In this document: positions 45,083 to 53,236 of the stretch, in pieces
How positions within the stretch are numbered: position 1 is the stretch's first letter
Layout: each line of letters starts with the position of its first letter
Origin: Chloroflexota bacterium
Lineage (GTDB): Bacteria > Chloroflexota > Anaerolineae > 4572-78 > J111
NCBI GenBank assembly: GCA_016860845.1
Contig: BOKF01000004.1
Span: 124,001 to 188,000 of the forward strand
DNA: 64,000 nt
Direction of reading: 5' to 3'
Notes under the pieces: generated by a model
Databases searched by the model: none
The model's input: the letters and a program-made list of their open reading frames with translations, nothing else
What the model was told of the DNA's origin: nothing
Program-made: the position numbers and the translations under genes

Positions 45083-45568
45083 ATGACAACTCTGATATTA
45101 AGTCAGTTGGCCCTTCGGGATTTTGAGCATGCTATGTATAAGGCTTTTTGGCGAGATTTGCTGAGTTGGCTGACTCGAAAATGCAACCATCTGCTATCAC
45201 TCGACCAGATTTGCCACTGCTTACCGTTTGCAAGACAACGTTATCTTGGTTTGCAGTTGGTCTCCCTTGATAAAATTGTTGGCAGTGCAGGGCGTTACCA
45301 TGACTTCGATCGGGCTTTCTTTCCTCGCCACCCCCACCTGAAAGACCGCTGGATGAGCATTAACAAAGCCCACTATAAGCAACTGGCTCTGCCGCCGGTG
45401 GAACTCGTCAAAATTGGTGAGGTCTACTTCGTCAGTGACGGAAATCATCGGATCTCGGTTGCCCGCGCTCGGGGGCAAGATTTTATTGACGCCTCTGTCA
45501 GTGAGATTGACACACCCATTTCTGTTGAACTGTCTAAAAAATGTCAATCTAACTGCTCCGGACTCTAA
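45083..45568 (+). CDS. ParB-like/sulfiredoxin-fold protein
   Basis: 161 residues, AAGGAG upstream. The C-terminal part VELVKIGEVYFVSDGNHRISVARARGQDFIDASVSE resembles the ParB N-terminal nuclease/CTPase-like fold (GxxR/H box as DGNHRI). The N-terminal half, with LDQICHCLPFARQRYLGLQLVSLDKIVGS, is not recognised. Function unknown; not a chromosome-partitioning ParB, which would be longer with an HTH. It has a GGTCA/CCCGGTG promoter like other stress-type genes here. Confidence 0.65.
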   Translation: MTTLILSQLALRDFEHAMYKAFWRDLLSWLTRKCNHLLSLDQICHCLPFARQRYLGLQLVSLDKIVGSAGRYHDFDRAFFPRHPHLKDRWMSINKAHYKQLALPPVELVKIGEVYFVSDGNHRISVARARGQDFIDASVSEIDTPISVELSKKCQSNCSGL

Positions 45569-45614
45569 ACCCCTTCGAATAATAGGTTGGATAGTTCTCG
45601 ATAGGATTAGATAA

Positions 45615-45992
45615 ATGCATATCTTGCTAGCCGATGATGAGGTCCGAGTACGCTCGGCCTTGCAAATGCTATTAAAAGAGGAACCTGGAATGAAGGTGGT
45701 GGCTGAAGTCGCCGAAGCCGAAGCTCTCTTGACTCAAATCCGGGCGACTCGGCCCGACCTGGTTTTGCTCGACTGGGGGTTGCCGGGCCTGAACGCGGTT
45801 GGCTCGCTACCTGCCTTACGTCTGGTTTGCCCCCAACTGACCGTGATGGTCATAAGTGGACGACCGGAGGCCGGTCGAGAAGCTTTGGCTGTCGGGGCTG
45901 ATGCTTTTGTCAGTAAGGTGGACCCACCAGAGCATCTGTTGGCAGCTTTGCACACATTCGCCAGGCGAATCAATGGGATGAGCAGCCCTTAA
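45615..45992 (+). CDS. Stand-alone response regulator receiver
   Basis: 125 residues made of one receiver: acidic pair ADDE, phospho-acceptor Asp53 (LVLLDWGLPG), Ser in MVISGR and Lys in FVSKVDPPE. No output domain. It may accept phosphate from the large kinase upstream or act by protein contact. It begins 47 bp after the ParB-like gene and ends before a terminator. Confidence 0.88.
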   Translation: MHILLADDEVRVRSALQMLLKEEPGMKVVAEVAEAEALLTQIRATRPDLVLLDWGLPGLNAVGSLPALRLVCPQLTVMVISGRPEAGREALAVGADAFVSKVDPPEHLLAALHTFARRINGMSSP

Positions 45993-46085
45993 TCTTTTTT
46001 CGGGCGGGAAGCGTTTGGTTATCGGTTTTCATCCTTGACAGCAAGGTTCTATAAAAAAGTATAGGTTTATCCTTCACCGGCAGAT

Positions 46086-46121
46086 ACTCCCCGAATGCGC
46101 CAGGCATCCGGGGAGTTCTTT
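46086..46121 (+). terminator. Rho-independent terminator
   Basis: ACTCCCC (46086-46092) pairs with GGGGAGT (46110-46116), with inner ATGC/GCAT-like pairing, followed by TCTTT. Sequence is nearly the same as the hairpins at 44996 and 48348, showing a common origin. Confidence 0.7.
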
Positions 46122-46153
46122 ATTAATGTGGCCATGCCTAAATTAAACAGGGA

Positions 46154-46245
46154 CTAGCCTTTCGACCAGGGCCAAGACTCACCCTTGGTCTATGGGGTAG
46201 ACTAAGCCAACGCCCGGTGTGTTTATGTCATTAATTAGGTATGCT
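46154..46245 (+). promoter_or_regulatory. GGTCA/CCCGGTG promoter, copy 2
   Basis: Degenerate palindrome CTAGCCTTTCGACCAG at 46154, ACTCACCCTTGGTC shared with copy 4, CCCGGTG at 46213 (59 bp) and -10 TATGCT at 46240 (27 bp). Here the terminator hairpin is separate and upstream. It drives the 46337 operon. Confidence 0.65.
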
Positions 46246-46336
46246 GAAGACGTAAAGTAATTGTTTATAGAGAAATGAATGAATAAATAAGGGCTAAGGT
46301 TACTGCAAGATTTTAGCCCTGGAAAGGTCAAGAGTG

Positions 46337-47548
46337 ATGAAAAAGAGAGTTCTGAGCTTAATCGTTAGAATTGTATTATCTATCCTGATCCTCAGCCTGG
46401 GTGCAATTGTAGCCCTGGTAGTGGGCGAGAGCAGAGGGCTGGCTTTGGCCGACCTCTCTGACACACCCATTCAAGCCTTGAGCGCCACAGCCCAGGGTGA
46501 CACACTCTACGCCAACCTGAACGAGGGTGCGCAGCCTGCCGGTATTTACCGCAGCGACGATAGCGGTCGCGCCTGGCAGATGATCAGTTCTGGGCCGGGC
46601 CGGCCTGTTGAATCCCTGGCTGTGCATCCTACAGATGACAGGGTGCTCTATGCAGGTACGGCTGGCGGCCCGATGGCGACAACCGATAGCCTGTGGCGCA
46701 GCGACGACGGCCGGAGTTGGCATAAATTTAATTTGAACTTGCCGGCCAGCCCTGCCGGGGTTATACCTGCTGTTACGGTCTTGGCGGTAGACCCACAGCA
46801 GCCGGAAGCGCTCTATGTAGGCACCGCCGGGCAGGGTGTATATCGCTTTGACGAGCGGCGTCTGGGCTACGAGTTACTCGGCGGCGTCTCACTCTATAAC
46901 GCCCACGTGAAAGGTCTGGCGGTGGGTCCCGATAGTCGGGTGTATGCGCTGACCAACGAGGGACTGTTTGCGCTGGGCAGCGACAGTTGGCATAAGCTTG
47001 ACGCCTTGCCCGAAACGGCGGTGAGCTTGGCCGTGGCGACCAGTGATCCCGAGAGGCTTTATGCCGGCGGTCCCTCCGGTGGCGCGTACCGGTCGAGTGA
47101 TGGCGGCCAGACCTGGCAATCCATCAGTAATGGTCTGGGGCTGATGCCGGGTGCGGCCCTGCGGGTAACGGCCCTGGTGGTAGACGAACTGGACGCACAA
47201 CACGTCGTGGCCAGCACGGCCTACGGTCTGGGCAGCCGGTTAGCCGGCGGCGGCATCTATGAGAGCCGTGACGGAGGCTATCAGTGGACTAAACTGGGTG
47301 GTGCGAAGGGCCTGGTCACACGCCTGTTAATCAATGAGCGCGGCGTCTATGCCGCCACAGCGGACGGTCTGGCCCATTATGGTGGGCCAACGGAACCTGC
47401 GCCGGTTGTTCCCTGGCTTGATTTAGGACGATTAGCCAATCCTACAGGTATCCAACTGTTCATCTTGGTTTTGGCCATCGGTTTGACCGGGTTGGTCCTG
47501 TCTAGCTGGCTAGAAAGGGGGATTGAGCGTCGTCTGGGTAAGGCTTAA
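46337..47548 (+). CDS. Exported BNR/sialidase-type propeller protein with two membrane anchors
   Basis: About 403 residues from ATG 46337 (AAAGG upstream; GTG 46334 also possible). An N-terminal hydrophobic segment is followed by BNR/Ycf48-like repeats (IYRSDDSGRAWQMI, LWRSDDGRSWHKF, AYRSSDGGQTWQSI, IYESRDGGYQWTKL), which form a beta-propeller. A C-terminal membrane helix (LFILVLAIGLTGLVLSSWL) follows. Role unknown; it heads a three-gene set of membrane-anchored proteins. No catalytic residues are evident, so it is more likely a binding or assembly factor than a sialidase. Confidence 0.8.
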   Translation: MKKRVLSLIVRIVLSILILSLGAIVALVVGESRGLALADLSDTPIQALSATAQGDTLYANLNEGAQPAGIYRSDDSGRAWQMISSGPGRPVESLAVHPTDDRVLYAGTAGGPMATTDSLWRSDDGRSWHKFNLNLPASPAGVIPAVTVLAVDPQQPEALYVGTAGQGVYRFDERRLGYELLGGVSLYNAHVKGLAVGPDSRVYALTNEGLFALGSDSWHKLDALPETAVSLAVATSDPERLYAGGPSGGAYRSSDGGQTWQSISNGLGLMPGAALRVTALVVDELDAQHVVASTAYGLGSRLAGGGIYESRDGGYQWTKLGGAKGLVTRLLINERGVYAATADGLAHYGGPTEPAPVVPWLDLGRLANPTGIQLFILVLAIGLTGLVLSSWLERGIERRLGKA

Positions 47549-47567
47549 TCAAGTTGATGGAGGTTGA

Positions 47568-47840
47568 ATGATGAAAAGAGGTGACAAAATGAAAGCATTG
47601 AAAATTATCGGTTTGGGTATAGTTATCTGGAGCTTGGGTCTATTTTGGCCGGACCTCAATCTTGGGCTCACGCCTTTGGTGATGATGAGGCTGGCGCTAG
47701 GACTTGGCCTGGTCAGCCTGGCCTATCTGTTGGGTCAATATCTCAGCCGGTCTGAGCAAATCGTCGTGCCAGTAGAAGTTGCCGTGCCAACTCGACCCTG
47801 GCTTGGATTTGATAACAAAGATGAAAGGAGTTGGAAATGA
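47568..47840 (+). CDS. Small membrane protein of unknown function
   Basis: 90 residues with GGAGG 7 bases upstream; the ATG at 47589 with GAGGTG upstream is an alternative start. Two hydrophobic stretches (KIIGLGIVIWSLGLFW and LALGLGLVSLAYLLGQYL) suggest two membrane spans and a short tail. No family recognised. Its stop overlaps the next start as ATGA, so the two are co-translated. Confidence 0.65.
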   Translation: MMKRGDKMKALKIIGLGIVIWSLGLFWPDLNLGLTPLVMMRLALGLGLVSLAYLLGQYLSRSEQIVVPVEVAVPTRPWLGFDNKDERSWK

Positions 47841-48286
47841 GATTAAGTGAGCGCTTGATACGATTCGCTGAAACATCAATCGGTAAGATACTGGTGCTTA
47901 TCATTGTTGGAGTAATCTGGTTTGTGTCCTTTGCCCTCTTCTTCTACGGGGGACCAAGCAGCAAGGCTCTTGAACCAACGCCTAATAGGACCGAGCCTAC
48001 CATACTCTTGGAACCAGCCCTGGGCCGGCCGGGGACTGAAGTGATTGTAAAAGGTACGGGTTGGCCGGCCAACAGTAGGGTCTTAATATATCTCACGTCT
48101 CCTGAGGAACACGAACTCCCGGCCTCTGCCGTGGCCGGCGCAGTCGCCGATGGGGCAGGCAGCTTTACCACCAGCTTTGTCTTCCCGGTGGAACCTCGCT
48201 GGGAGGGTCAGGAGCAAGTAGTAGTGATCGCTCGAGTGGCTGACGGTGGATTGAGCGCCCCGGCCAACTTCAGCTTATTGGACTAA
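47837..48286 (+). CDS. Membrane-anchored protein with IPT/TIG-like domain
   Basis: 149 residues from ATG 47837 (AAAGGAG 8 bases upstream). One N-terminal membrane helix (ILVLIIVGVIWFVSFALFFY) is followed by an extracytoplasmic beta domain with LEPALGRPGTEVIVKGTGWPANSRVLIYL, typical of IPT/TIG or Ig-like segments in surface proteins. Third gene of the 46337 set; the three may form one membrane complex. Confidence 0.7.
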   Translation: MRLSERLIRFAETSIGKILVLIIVGVIWFVSFALFFYGGPSSKALEPTPNRTEPTILLEPALGRPGTEVIVKGTGWPANSRVLIYLTSPEEHELPASAVAGAVADGAGSFTTSFVFPVEPRWEGQEQVVVIARVADGGLSAPANFSLLD

Positions 48287-48301
48287 CGCAGTAGACCTGC
48301 C

Positions 48302-48392
48302 CTAACCATTTGGCCAGGGCAAAGAGCAGCCATTGGTTCAACTTTAAACTCCCCAGATGCCCGGTACATTCGGGGAGTTTTTATTTTACACT
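48302..48392 (+). promoter_or_regulatory. GGTCA/CCCGGTG promoter, copy 3
   Basis: CTAACCATTTGGCCAG at 48302, CCCGGTA at 48360 (58 bp) and -10 TACACT at 48387 (27 bp). CCCGGTA is in the loop of the hairpin listed at 48348. It drives the OsmC-like gene 60 bp downstream. Confidence 0.7.
48348..48383 (+). terminator. Terminator-like hairpin in promoter copy 3
   Basis: ACTCCCC (48348-48354) and GGGGAGT (48372-48378), followed by TTTTATTTT. It probably ends the 46337 operon. Confidence 0.65.
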
Positions 48393-48452
48393 AAGAGTAA
48401 GCATAGGGCTCAAGAGAAATGGAAACATACTCATTTGGTGAGGAGATAAACC

Positions 48453-48917
48453 ATGTCTGTCGTTACCTTCAAAGCAACTTCACGCAATTTGCCAACTGGA
48501 TTGGCTGTCGAAAACGTGGCTCGCGGCTTCAGGGTTGTAATGGATGAGCCAAAGGAGCTGGGCGGCAGCGATACCGGGATGAATCCCGTCGAAATGCTGC
48601 TGTGCGCTTTAGGTTCGTGCCAAGCCATCGTAGCCAAATCCTTTGCCAAAGCGCACGGGATCGATCTGCACGATTTCCTGGTAGTTTTGGAAGGCGACCT
48701 GGACCCTGACGGCTTTTTGAAGGGTAAACCCGGCGTCAGGCCCGGCTTCCAGGAGATTCGCTTTGCTTTTTATCTTGAAACCAACGCATCCCAGGATAAA
48801 GTTGATCAATTTGTGGAGTTTATCAAAAGCCGCTGCCCGGTCGGTGACACGCTGCTCAATGGGGTGAGGATCGTCCAAAGCGATGTTGTAGTCCGAAGGA
48901 GTACAGTATATGCCTGA
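48453..48917 (+). CDS. OsmC-family protein
   Basis: 154 residues. The fold is that of OsmC/Ohr: GMNPVEMLLCALGSCQAIVAK with Cys51/Cys56 and a second Cys in FIKSRCPVGDTL. The reactive pair of Ohr/OsmC is a Cys in the first helix and one in the second; here Cys56 and the SRCPV Cys fit. It likely reduces organic hydroperoxides or acts in sulfur transfer (YhfA-like variant). GAGGAG lies upstream. It is driven by promoter copy 3. Confidence 0.87.
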   Translation: MSVVTFKATSRNLPTGLAVENVARGFRVVMDEPKELGGSDTGMNPVEMLLCALGSCQAIVAKSFAKAHGIDLHDFLVVLEGDLDPDGFLKGKPGVRPGFQEIRFAFYLETNASQDKVDQFVEFIKSRCPVGDTLLNGVRIVQSDVVVRRSTVYA

Positions 48918-48986
48918 ACGGCCTTAGGTTACTTCGCTGTCTCTACCCTCCCGTCCACGTACTTGCATTTCCGTGTCCCACCTAAG

Positions 48987-49077
48987 CTGGTCATTTGACC
49001 AGGCAAAAGACTCACCCTTGGTCAAAGCCTGAACTACACAAATGCCCGGTGTCTTGGGGGAGGAATTAAGATATGCT
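48987..49077 (+). promoter_or_regulatory. GGTCA/CCCGGTG promoter, copy 4
   Basis: Perfect palindrome CTGGTCATTTGACCAG (48987-49002, identical to 39811), CCCGGTG at 49045 (58 bp) and -10 TATGCT at 49072 (27 bp). The terminator hairpin is degenerate here. No gene starts within the next 400 bp. Confidence 0.7.
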
Positions 49078-49319
49078 AAAGGGAGAGTGGAATTCGGATC
49101 AAGAGCGGCGGCAGAGATTACTCTCTCAATAAGCCACCTCTTGAATAGCTGTTCGTTATCAAGCGCATTTAGCAAAGAAGTATAACAAATGAAAAAGGAC
49201 GCTCATGTATAATTTGCTGCACATTACCCTCTATCCCCTCTGGGAAACCAGGTAATATGCAAGGTTATACAGAAGAGCGCAGAGAATTAGAGCACAAAAA
49301 TCGCGGTGATTTGCCACGA
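49078..49319 (+). other. Region downstream of promoter copy 4 without a recognised gene
   Basis: The only ORF close to the start is a 7-codon one (ATG 49189). The transcript from copy 4 may be an untranslated RNA, a long leader for the PRC/BON gene, or a decayed gene. Nothing more can be supported. Confidence 0.35.
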
Positions 49320-49388
49320 TTTTTTCATGGTTTTTTCATAGTTTTGATCACTGCTTCGATGCGTTTTTCATTGGCTGGGTGATACAAT
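49320..49388 (+). promoter_or_regulatory. TTTTCAT-array promoter C
   Basis: AT steps at 49327, 49338, 49359 and 49370 (spacing 11, 21, 11); -10 box TACAAT starts at 49383, 13 bp on. CGCGGTGATTT just upstream is shared with promoter D. It lies 140 bp before the PRC/BON gene. Confidence 0.8.
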
Positions 49389-49527
49389 GGGATTGGTTAG
49401 AACCTATTCAATAGATGTTAGATAATATTTTTGCGCGTAAGCGAGGGCGCACCTCTGCGGTCGCCCTAGCAGGGTAGGTACCACAAATGAACGTATTGCA
49501 AAATAAGAAATAAGGAGGTGACGTCTA

Positions 49528-51018
49528 ATGTCGGTTCAGCGATGGAAAATCAAAATTGGTGCGTCTGTAGAGGCGAGAGACGGTCCAGTAGGACCGGTGC
49601 AACAGGTCGTCCTCAAGCCAGGGAACAAACACGTTGCGGCACTGGTGGTTCGCCGGGGGATGCTATTTGGGCAGAATATCGTCGTCCCCATTGAAGTGGT
49701 TGAAGACGCCACCGACGAACAGGTACGCCTGCGTTTCTCCTCTGACCAACTCCAATCCCAACCCACCCATTATCTACCTTTTATCACAGCTATCGCAGGA
49801 TATGAGCCAGTTCAGGCCGTGCTTTCCCTATTAGGTCAGAGCCGCGGCAATTTGTGGGCCGGCCAGGGCGTCTCAGGTGAATCGGGTGCGATCATCCGCG
49901 CCGGGCAACGGGTCGAGTGCCGGGACGGATCTGCCGGCAAAGTACATTGGGTCCTGCTTGATGGGCACACCGGGCGAGTGACGCACTTTGTCGTTCGTCA
50001 GGGTGTTCTGCGTCGCAGAGACATCATGGTGCCGGTCGAGTGGGTCAGTGAGTACCATGCCGACCATCTGAAACTGGCAGTAGACCGGGTTGCTCTCGAC
50101 CCGTTGCCGGAATATCTACTGGATAAGGAAATCGAGAACAGAATTGCGCAGGCGTTATGGAAGGATGACCTTATCCGCCAGGGTGTGTTAGCCTACACCC
50201 CGATCGAGATTGTAGTTCAGAATGGGCTGGCGATCCTGAGAGGCCACGTCAATACCAGCCGGGAGCGCCAGCGAGTTGAGGACATCGTTCAGGAGGTGCG
50301 AGGGGTGCAGGGCCTTGAGAACCGCCTTGTGATTGACTACGAGGTGGAGGTGGCGGTTGCCCAGGCTCTTGGCCGCGATCCTCGCACGCGGGATCACCTC
50401 GTGAAAGTCAGTAGCCGGTTCGGACATATTTTTCTTCAGGGTATAGTACCGGCCCTAGAGATACAAGCGGCGGCTGAGGAGGTCGCCGCTATGGTGCCTC
50501 AGGTGCGAGGCGTTATGAACCGGTTCCGCATATCGCGGAGACCCGCAGCCAGGACTGCCCTGCGAATTGTGGAGCCAAGAATCGGCCAGGAGGTATACGC
50601 TGTAAATGACTCAATCGGTAAAGTTTACCAGGTGGTCATTAGCCCGCGTTCCCGCCGGGTGTCGGCGGTGATCGTGCGGGGGAAACTGCCCGACTTACAG
50701 CAGGCCAAACCCAGGCAGTTGCTAGAGGCATGGCCTCAGCAGGAGTGCACTATTGTGATCCCGGCCGAGGGCGTGGATTTTGTAAGCACTGCCGTCTTCC
50801 TGACTCTGACCGTGCTGGAATGTGCGCAGCTACCTGATTTCAACCCCGCCAGTTTCGTGACGCCGGATGCTGCCTGGGAGCCGCCCTTTCCATATCATCG
50901 TGAGGAGGTGTTGCTGGACCTGAACTGTAGTAAAGAGCCGCATTTCGAGGCTCCTTGGAGCGACGTTATTCTGGCCGAGCGCGATCAATCAGAGGCGCTC
51001 GTCGGCCAGCTGGCGTGA
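49528..51018 (+). CDS. PRC-barrel and BON domain protein
   Basis: 496 residues, strong AAGGAGGTGA site. The order is PRC-barrel-like 1 (about 8-75, GASVEARDGPVGPVQQVVL), PRC-like 2 (about 125-190, GQRVECRDGSAGKVHWVLL), BON-like segments (about 205-345, IEIVVQNGLAILRGHVNTSRERQRVEDIV and a second FGHIFLQGIVPALEIQAAAEEV), then PRC-like 3 (about 350-430). BON domains bind membranes or ligands in stress proteins; PRC barrels bind proteins or nucleic acids. No signal peptide is seen. I infer a cytoplasmic or membrane-associated stress protein, in line with promoter C. Confidence 0.82.
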   Translation: MSVQRWKIKIGASVEARDGPVGPVQQVVLKPGNKHVAALVVRRGMLFGQNIVVPIEVVEDATDEQVRLRFSSDQLQSQPTHYLPFITAIAGYEPVQAVLSLLGQSRGNLWAGQGVSGESGAIIRAGQRVECRDGSAGKVHWVLLDGHTGRVTHFVVRQGVLRRRDIMVPVEWVSEYHADHLKLAVDRVALDPLPEYLLDKEIENRIAQALWKDDLIRQGVLAYTPIEIVVQNGLAILRGHVNTSRERQRVEDIVQEVRGVQGLENRLVIDYEVEVAVAQALGRDPRTRDHLVKVSSRFGHIFLQGIVPALEIQAAAEEVAAMVPQVRGVMNRFRISRRPAARTALRIVEPRIGQEVYAVNDSIGKVYQVVISPRSRRVSAVIVRGKLPDLQQAKPRQLLEAWPQQECTIVIPAEGVDFVSTAVFLTLTVLECAQLPDFNPASFVTPDAAWEPPFPYHREEVLLDLNCSKEPHFEAPWSDVILAERDQSEALVGQLA

Positions 51019-51186
51019 CTGCCTATCCACTTTGGTCAGACCGTACAATATCGAACTGGTGAGCTTGGGGCTGTGGATTATGTACTGCTAGAACTCACCA
51101 GAGGCGCAAGTGCGTCTCAACCTGTACCCATATTTTCGAGCAACTCAGGTCGACAAATAACTTGGAGGCAATAATTAAAGTGGGAC

Positions 51187-51222
51187 GGCTTCCGCGCCCA
51201 GTAATCCGGCGGCGTGGAAGCC
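51187..51222 (+). promoter_or_regulatory. Leader hairpin before SLC13 gene
   Basis: GGCTTCC (51187-51193) pairs with GGAAGCC (51216-51222), with partly paired GC-rich inner sequence, ending 20 bp before the ATG. No T tract follows, so it is more like an mRNA leader structure than a terminator. Confidence 0.35.
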
Positions 51223-51242
51223 CGGCCCGTTAGTTTTAGGTA

Positions 51243-53060
51243 ATGAATTTCCAACTCATCCTCACCTTTGCCATTCTCTTTATCGCCATTGGCTTATTTC
51301 TGAGCGATCGACTCCGCGCCTACTTGGTTGCCCTCCTCACCCTCGTTGCCCTCGGCCTAACCGGCATCTTGACTCCACAGGAGGCCTTCTCTGGCTTCAG
51401 CCGTTCAGCGGTAATTACTATCTCCGCAATTTTTATCCTGGCTGAAGGACTACAGCGCACCGGCGTGACCGAGCAAGTTGGCAATCTATTACTGCGGGTG
51501 ACTGGTCACCACGAGGGCCGGTTGGTGACGATTGTCATGCTGGCCGGAGCGTTTCTCTCCCTGTTTATGAACAATATCGCCGCCGCGTCAGTCTTGCTGC
51601 CGGCCGTTTCAGGGGCCGGGCAGAAAGCTGGCGTTAATCCAGCTCGCATTTTAATGCCCCTGGCTTTTGCTACCATCCTGGGCGGCATGGCGACTCTGCT
51701 CACCACGACGAATATCATTGTTAGCAGCCTGCTGCGCGATCAAGGGCTGGCTGGTTATAGCCTGCTCGATTTTGCCTCCGTTGGTCTGCCGATTGTCGCC
51801 GTAGGGATAGCTTACATAACCTTGATCGGGCGACATCTACTCCCGGCTCAAGGTCTTCCGGACCGCCTGAAAGTCATCTATCCACCTGACAGCGACCTGA
51901 TTGAGGTGTATCGCTTGGGCGAGCGGTTATTTCGCGCCCGCGTGCCGGTCGGCTCGGTCCTACAGGGTAGGCCATTGGCCGAGAGTTCCCTGCGTGAACG
52001 TTTCAATATGACCGTTGTGGCGATTGAACGCAACGACCAGGTTATCCTGTCACCGCCCCCCGACTACATTTTGCAACAGGGAGATATCATTCTTTTTACC
52101 GGCCATTTGGCAGAGTTACAACAACCTGATATCGAACCCTACTTTGAGACCCTACCTTCTCGTGACTGGCGGGCGCAAGACCTGGAGTCGCCAGCCGTAG
52201 TGATGGCCGAAGCTGTGCTGGCCCCGCGCTCCCGGTTGATTGGCCAGACGCTGCGGCAAGCGAACTTCCGGGAGAAGTATGGCATGACTGTTTTGGCCCT
52301 CTGGCGAGGGGATCGCCAAATCCGCACCGGTTTGACGAACCAGGCGCTTCATTTCGGAGACGCCCTGTTGCTGCAAGGACCCCGCGAGCGGCTGCGGGTG
52401 CTGCGAGCTGAACCCGACCTGATTGTCCTGGGTAATGGTCAGGAAGCAGCCAAAATGATGCCGGGCAAGAGCCGGTTGGCGCTGGTAATTATGGGAATCG
52501 TTTTGCTAATGGCAGCGATCAACCCAACCAGGGTGGGTGAAGTGACATTGAGCGGAGCGCTGGCGATGGTGCTGGTCGGGGTGTTGACGATGGACCAGGC
52601 CTACCAGTCAATTGAGTGGAAGAGTGTTTTTCTGGTGGCCGGAATGCTGCCCATGGGCATTGCCATTACTAAAACCGGCGCAGCGGCGCTGTTGGCCGAT
52701 TGGCTTGTTGCCTTCTTGGGGGCGGCAGGACTGCTGGTTTTGTTGGCTGGCCTGTTTGTAGTGACCACCCTGCTGACGCAGGCGATGAATGGTGCGGCTG
52801 TGGCAGCGGTTATGGCTCCGATTGCCATTCAAGCGGCTCAGAGCATTGGAGCAGACCCACGCGCTATGGCGATGGGCGTGGCCTTAGCTGGGTCTATGGC
52901 TTTCTTGACGCCGCTCGGCCACGCAGTGAACGTGTTGGTAATGGGACCGGGCGGCTATAGTTTTCGCGACTATTTCAAGGTCGGTTTGCCGTTAACCCTA
53001 CTACTATTTGTCGTGATTATGCTATTGCTCCCACTCTTTTGGCCATTGACGCCCAAATAA
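51243..53060 (+). CDS. SLC13/CitT-type carrier with two RCK_C domains
   Basis: 605 residues. N- and C-terminal membrane bundles (about 1-200 and 415-605) with MNNIAAASVLLPAVSG and MNGAAVAAVMAPIAI, the repeated inner motifs of the divalent anion:sodium symporter group. Between them are two TrkA_C/RCK_C domains (about 215-295 and 315-395), each with the GRPLAESSLRERF- or GQTLRQANFREKYGM-type strand. It is a membrane transporter for a small anion such as sulfate or a dicarboxylate. The substrate is not determinable from sequence. Confidence 0.87.
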   Translation: MNFQLILTFAILFIAIGLFLSDRLRAYLVALLTLVALGLTGILTPQEAFSGFSRSAVITISAIFILAEGLQRTGVTEQVGNLLLRVTGHHEGRLVTIVMLAGAFLSLFMNNIAAASVLLPAVSGAGQKAGVNPARILMPLAFATILGGMATLLTTTNIIVSSLLRDQGLAGYSLLDFASVGLPIVAVGIAYITLIGRHLLPAQGLPDRLKVIYPPDSDLIEVYRLGERLFRARVPVGSVLQGRPLAESSLRERFNMTVVAIERNDQVILSPPPDYILQQGDIILFTGHLAELQQPDIEPYFETLPSRDWRAQDLESPAVVMAEAVLAPRSRLIGQTLRQANFREKYGMTVLALWRGDRQIRTGLTNQALHFGDALLLQGPRERLRVLRAEPDLIVLGNGQEAAKMMPGKSRLALVIMGIVLLMAAINPTRVGEVTLSGALAMVLVGVLTMDQAYQSIEWKSVFLVAGMLPMGIAITKTGAAALLADWLVAFLGAAGLLVLLAGLFVVTTLLTQAMNGAAVAAVMAPIAIQAAQSIGADPRAMAMGVALAGSMAFLTPLGHAVNVLVMGPGGYSFRDYFKVGLPLTLLLFVVIMLLLPLFWPLTPK

Positions 53061-53236
53061 TGATTGATCTTCCAGGATTCTCTTATCATTGTTGCATCGT
53101 TTTTTGAGTTTATTTGAAAATTCACAGAAATTGCTGATGGTGTTGTTCCAGAATTTCCACGTGTTTAACTGCTTATGCAAAGCCTTTTGCGAGTCGAGTC
53201 TGTCTCGCTGGCAGAATTCTTTTATTTATTTCTTTT
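53061..53236. other. AT-rich spacer up to the ISKra4-like element
   Basis: No gene or clear hairpin; it ends with the 9-bp target duplication ATTTCTTTT at 53228-53236. Confidence 0.4.

Noticed and set aside
46337..47548. Sialidase assignment from the BNR repeats
   Set aside because: The repeats alone do not define a sialidase; no catalytic Arg triad or Asp box enzyme context is seen.
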